Origin: UBA5177 sp002413265
GTDB taxonomy: Bacteria; Chloroflexota; UBA5177
Assembly: GCA_036752825.1 (NCBI GenBank)
Contig: DAIORV010000059.1
Coordinates: forward strand, 1 to 13,495
Reading direction: 5' to 3'
DNA length: 13,495 bases
Both the position numbers and the translations under genes were made by a program. This document shows positions 11,714 through 13,495 of this stretch, piece after piece. Every line of letters starts with the position of its first letter. Positions within the stretch are counted from its first letter, which is position 1. The notes below the pieces were generated by a model that saw only the letters and a list, made by a program, of their open reading frames with translations, was not told where the DNA came from and searched no databases.

Positions 11714-13495
11714 ATGAACACCAGCACGTCAGGGGCAGCCAAAACGGGTAATGCCCGTATCAGAAACTTCTGCATCATCGCCCACATCGATCATGGGAAG
11801 TCCACCCTTGCCGATCGATTGCTCGAGTTCACGGGTACCGTTGCCGGCCGTGATATGACCGAGCAGCTGCTCGACAAGATGGATCTCGAGCGGGAGCGCG
11901 GCATCACCATCAAGCTGCAGGCCGTGCGGATGCAGTACCGAGCCAAAGACGGGCAGGAATACGAGCTCAACCTCATCGACACTCCGGGCCACGTCGACTT
12001 TACCTACGAGGTGTCGAGGTCTCTGGCTGCCTGCGAAGGAGCCCTGCTCGTGGTTGACGCCGCCCAGGGAGTCGAAGCCCAGACACTCGCCAATGTTTAC
12101 CTGGCTCTCGAGCACGACCTCACCCTCATTCCGGTCATCAACAAGATTGACCTTCCTGCCGCCGATCCAGATGAGGTTCGACGCGAGATCGAGGAAGTCG
12201 TCGGGCTCCCGGCAGACGATGCCATTCTCGCCAGCGCCAAGGAAGGGATCGGCATCGAAGAGATTCTCGAAGCCGTCGTCGAACGGATTCCTCCACCGCA
12301 GGGTGACCCCGGCGCACCTCTTCGCTGCCTCATCTTCGATTCCCACTACGACGCCTATAAGGGAGTGATCGCATACGTGCGAGTGGCCGAGGGCACGGTG
12401 AAGACCGGTGAGACTCTCTATCTCATGGGCTCGCGGAAACGCTTTGAAGCTCTTGAGATTGGCATCTTCAATCCCAATATGCTCGCCGTTCCCGAGCTGC
12501 AGGCGGGAGAGGTCGGCTACATTGCCACCGGGCTCAAGTCGGTCCGCGAAGGCCGCGTGGGCGACACCGTCACCTCCGCCGGGCGTCCCGCCGAGACGCC
12601 CTTGCTCGGCTACGAGCCCGCCAACCCCATGGTGTTTGCCGGCCTGTACCCCATGAATGGCGAAGAATATCCGCTGCTCCGAGACGCCCTCGATCGACTC
12701 AAGCTCAACGACGCCAGCCTCAACTACGAGCCGGAAAGCTCAGTGGCTTTGGGTTTTGGCTTTCGCACCGGCTTTCTAGGACTGCTTCACATGGAGATCG
12801 TTCGCGAGCGGCTGGAACGAGAGTACGATCTCGACCTGCTGATCACCGCTCCTAGCGTCGAATATCACGTCAAAAAGACGGACGGGACGGAGCTCGCGGT
12901 GGACAGCCCGGCACAGCTTCCTCCGACGACCGAGATCGCCGCGATCGAAGAGCCCTGGGTCTCGGCGACTGTCTTCGTACCGCCGAATCACGTTGGCGCC
13001 ATCATGGAGCTCGTCCAGGCACGGCGCGGGCAGCTTCAGCACATGGACTACGTCTCCGACCAGCGCGTGATGCTCAAATACGACATGCCGCTGTCTGAGC
13101 TCATCGTCGACTTCTACGACGAGCTGAAGTCGCGAACCCAGGGGTACGCCTCGCTCGACTACCACTTCACCGACTACCGCGAGGGCGATGTGGTCAAGGT
13201 GGACCTACTGGTGGGCGGAACGCCGGTGGACGCGCTGTCGATCATCACCTACAAGGACAAGGCCAACGCCATAGGGCGCAGCCTCGTCGACAAGCTTCGC
13301 GAAGTGATCCCTAGGCAGCTCTTCGAAGTTCCCATTCAAGCTGCGATCGGCAACAAGGTCATAGCCCGCGAGACCATCCGTGCCTTGCGCAAGAACGTCC
13401 TGGCGAAGTGCTACGGGGGAGATGTCACGCGAAAGCGGAAGCTACTCGAGAAGCAAAAGGAAGGCAAGCAGCGCATGAAACGCGTCGGCAACGTC
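11714..13495 (+). CDS. lepA: Elongation factor 4 (LepA), C-terminal end cut by the window
   Basis: 594 residues are read before the window ends in frame. The protein is a ribosome-associated translational GTPase that can back-translocate or aid initiation. GTP motifs are intact: G1 AHIDHGKST at 23-31, GITIK in the G2 region, G3 DTPGH at 89-93, G4 NKID at 143-146 and G5 SAK at 174-176. LepA-specific features follow: FDSHYDAYKGV, GYEPANPMVFAGLYP, LGFGFRTGFLGLLHMEI, and the C-terminal basic block NKVIARETIRALRKNVLAKC and YGGDVTRKRKLLEKQKEGK. The last residues seen are RMKRVGNV, after which LepA normally has about 8-13 more, so almost the whole protein is here. ATG 11714 has a purine-rich GGAAGG 5 bases before it. 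It follows the terminator at 11619-11655. Confidence 0.97.
   Translation, partial: MNTSTSGAAKTGNARIRNFCIIAHIDHGKSTLADRLLEFTGTVAGRDMTEQLLDKMDLERERGITIKLQAVRMQYRAKDGQEYELNLIDTPGHVDFTYEVSRSLAACEGALLVVDAAQGVEAQTLANVYLALEHDLTLIPVINKIDLPAADPDEVRREIEEVVGLPADDAILASAKEGIGIEEILEAVVERIPPPQGDPGAPLRCLIFDSHYDAYKGVIAYVRVAEGTVKTGETLYLMGSRKRFEALEIGIFNPNMLAVPELQAGEVGYIATGLKSVREGRVGDTVTSAGRPAETPLLGYEPANPMVFAGLYPMNGEEYPLLRDALDRLKLNDASLNYEPESSVALGFGFRTGFLGLLHMEIVRERLEREYDLDLLITAPSVEYHVKKTDGTELAVDSPAQLPPTTEIAAIEEPWVSATVFVPPNHVGAIMELVQARRGQLQHMDYVSDQRVMLKYDMPLSELIVDFYDELKSRTQGYASLDYHFTDYREGDVVKVDLLVGGTPVDALSIITYKDKANAIGRSLVDKLREVIPRQLFEVPIQAAIGNKVIARETIRALRKNVLAKCYGGDVTRKRKLLEKQKEGKQRMKRVGNV

Noticed and set aside
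11729..12346. 205-residue open frame on the minus strand
   Set aside because: It is the antisense shadow of lepA, whose plus-strand motifs are unambiguous.

Overview
The window is ordinary bacterial chromosome of moderately high GC with dense, largely housekeeping gene content. There is no rRNA, tRNA, transposase, phage gene or CRISPR array. The mixture suggests a Gram-positive-like or Chloroflexota/Dormibacterota-type soil or environmental bacterium: a SPFH protein paired with a ribbon-helix-helix protein, a DarA-type c-di-AMP receptor next to tmk, a Ycf45/SpoIIIAA-like ATPase, split accD/accA, and heavy use of GTG and TTG starts. This placement is inference from gene content, not a phylogeny.

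Left part (1-2629). A minus-strand iron-containing alcohol dehydrogenase runs off the left edge. A 200-250 base leader that can fold, and ends in a perfect 10+10 base palindrome, precedes a plus-strand module. The module holds a SPFH/band 7 membrane protein that carries a single frameshift near 1088, a small ribbon-helix-helix protein joined to it by a GTGA overlap, and a possible 31-residue single-helix membrane microprotein. A UPF0173 metallo-hydrolase follows.

Middle (2651-7005, minus strand). Five genes read right to left: a double-GNAT protein, a Ycf45/SpoIIIAA-like AAA ATPase, thymidylate kinase, the c-di-AMP receptor DarA, and a ParB-fold SerK/SbnI-like protein. The last four start with GTG. 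The first three junctions are 4-base GTGA overlaps and the fourth is a 7-base overlap, so this is almost certainly one translationally coupled operon, with a promoter candidate at about 7071-7099.

Right part (7374-13495). Plus-strand genes are a RodZ-like membrane-anchored HTH protein, accD and accA (carboxyltransferase beta and alpha of acetyl-CoA carboxylase, overlapping by 17 bases) and smpB (trans-translation). A GC-rich hairpin separates smpB from a convergent minus-strand single-TM protein. A 441-base intergenic region with several hairpins and one strong intrinsic terminator follows. The elongation factor lepA then runs to the right edge and lacks only its last few codons.

The most interesting parts are the SPFH / ribbon-helix-helix / microprotein module with its palindrome and foldable leader, the all-GTG coupled operon joining nucleotide synthesis to c-di-AMP sensing, and the terminator placed just upstream of lepA.
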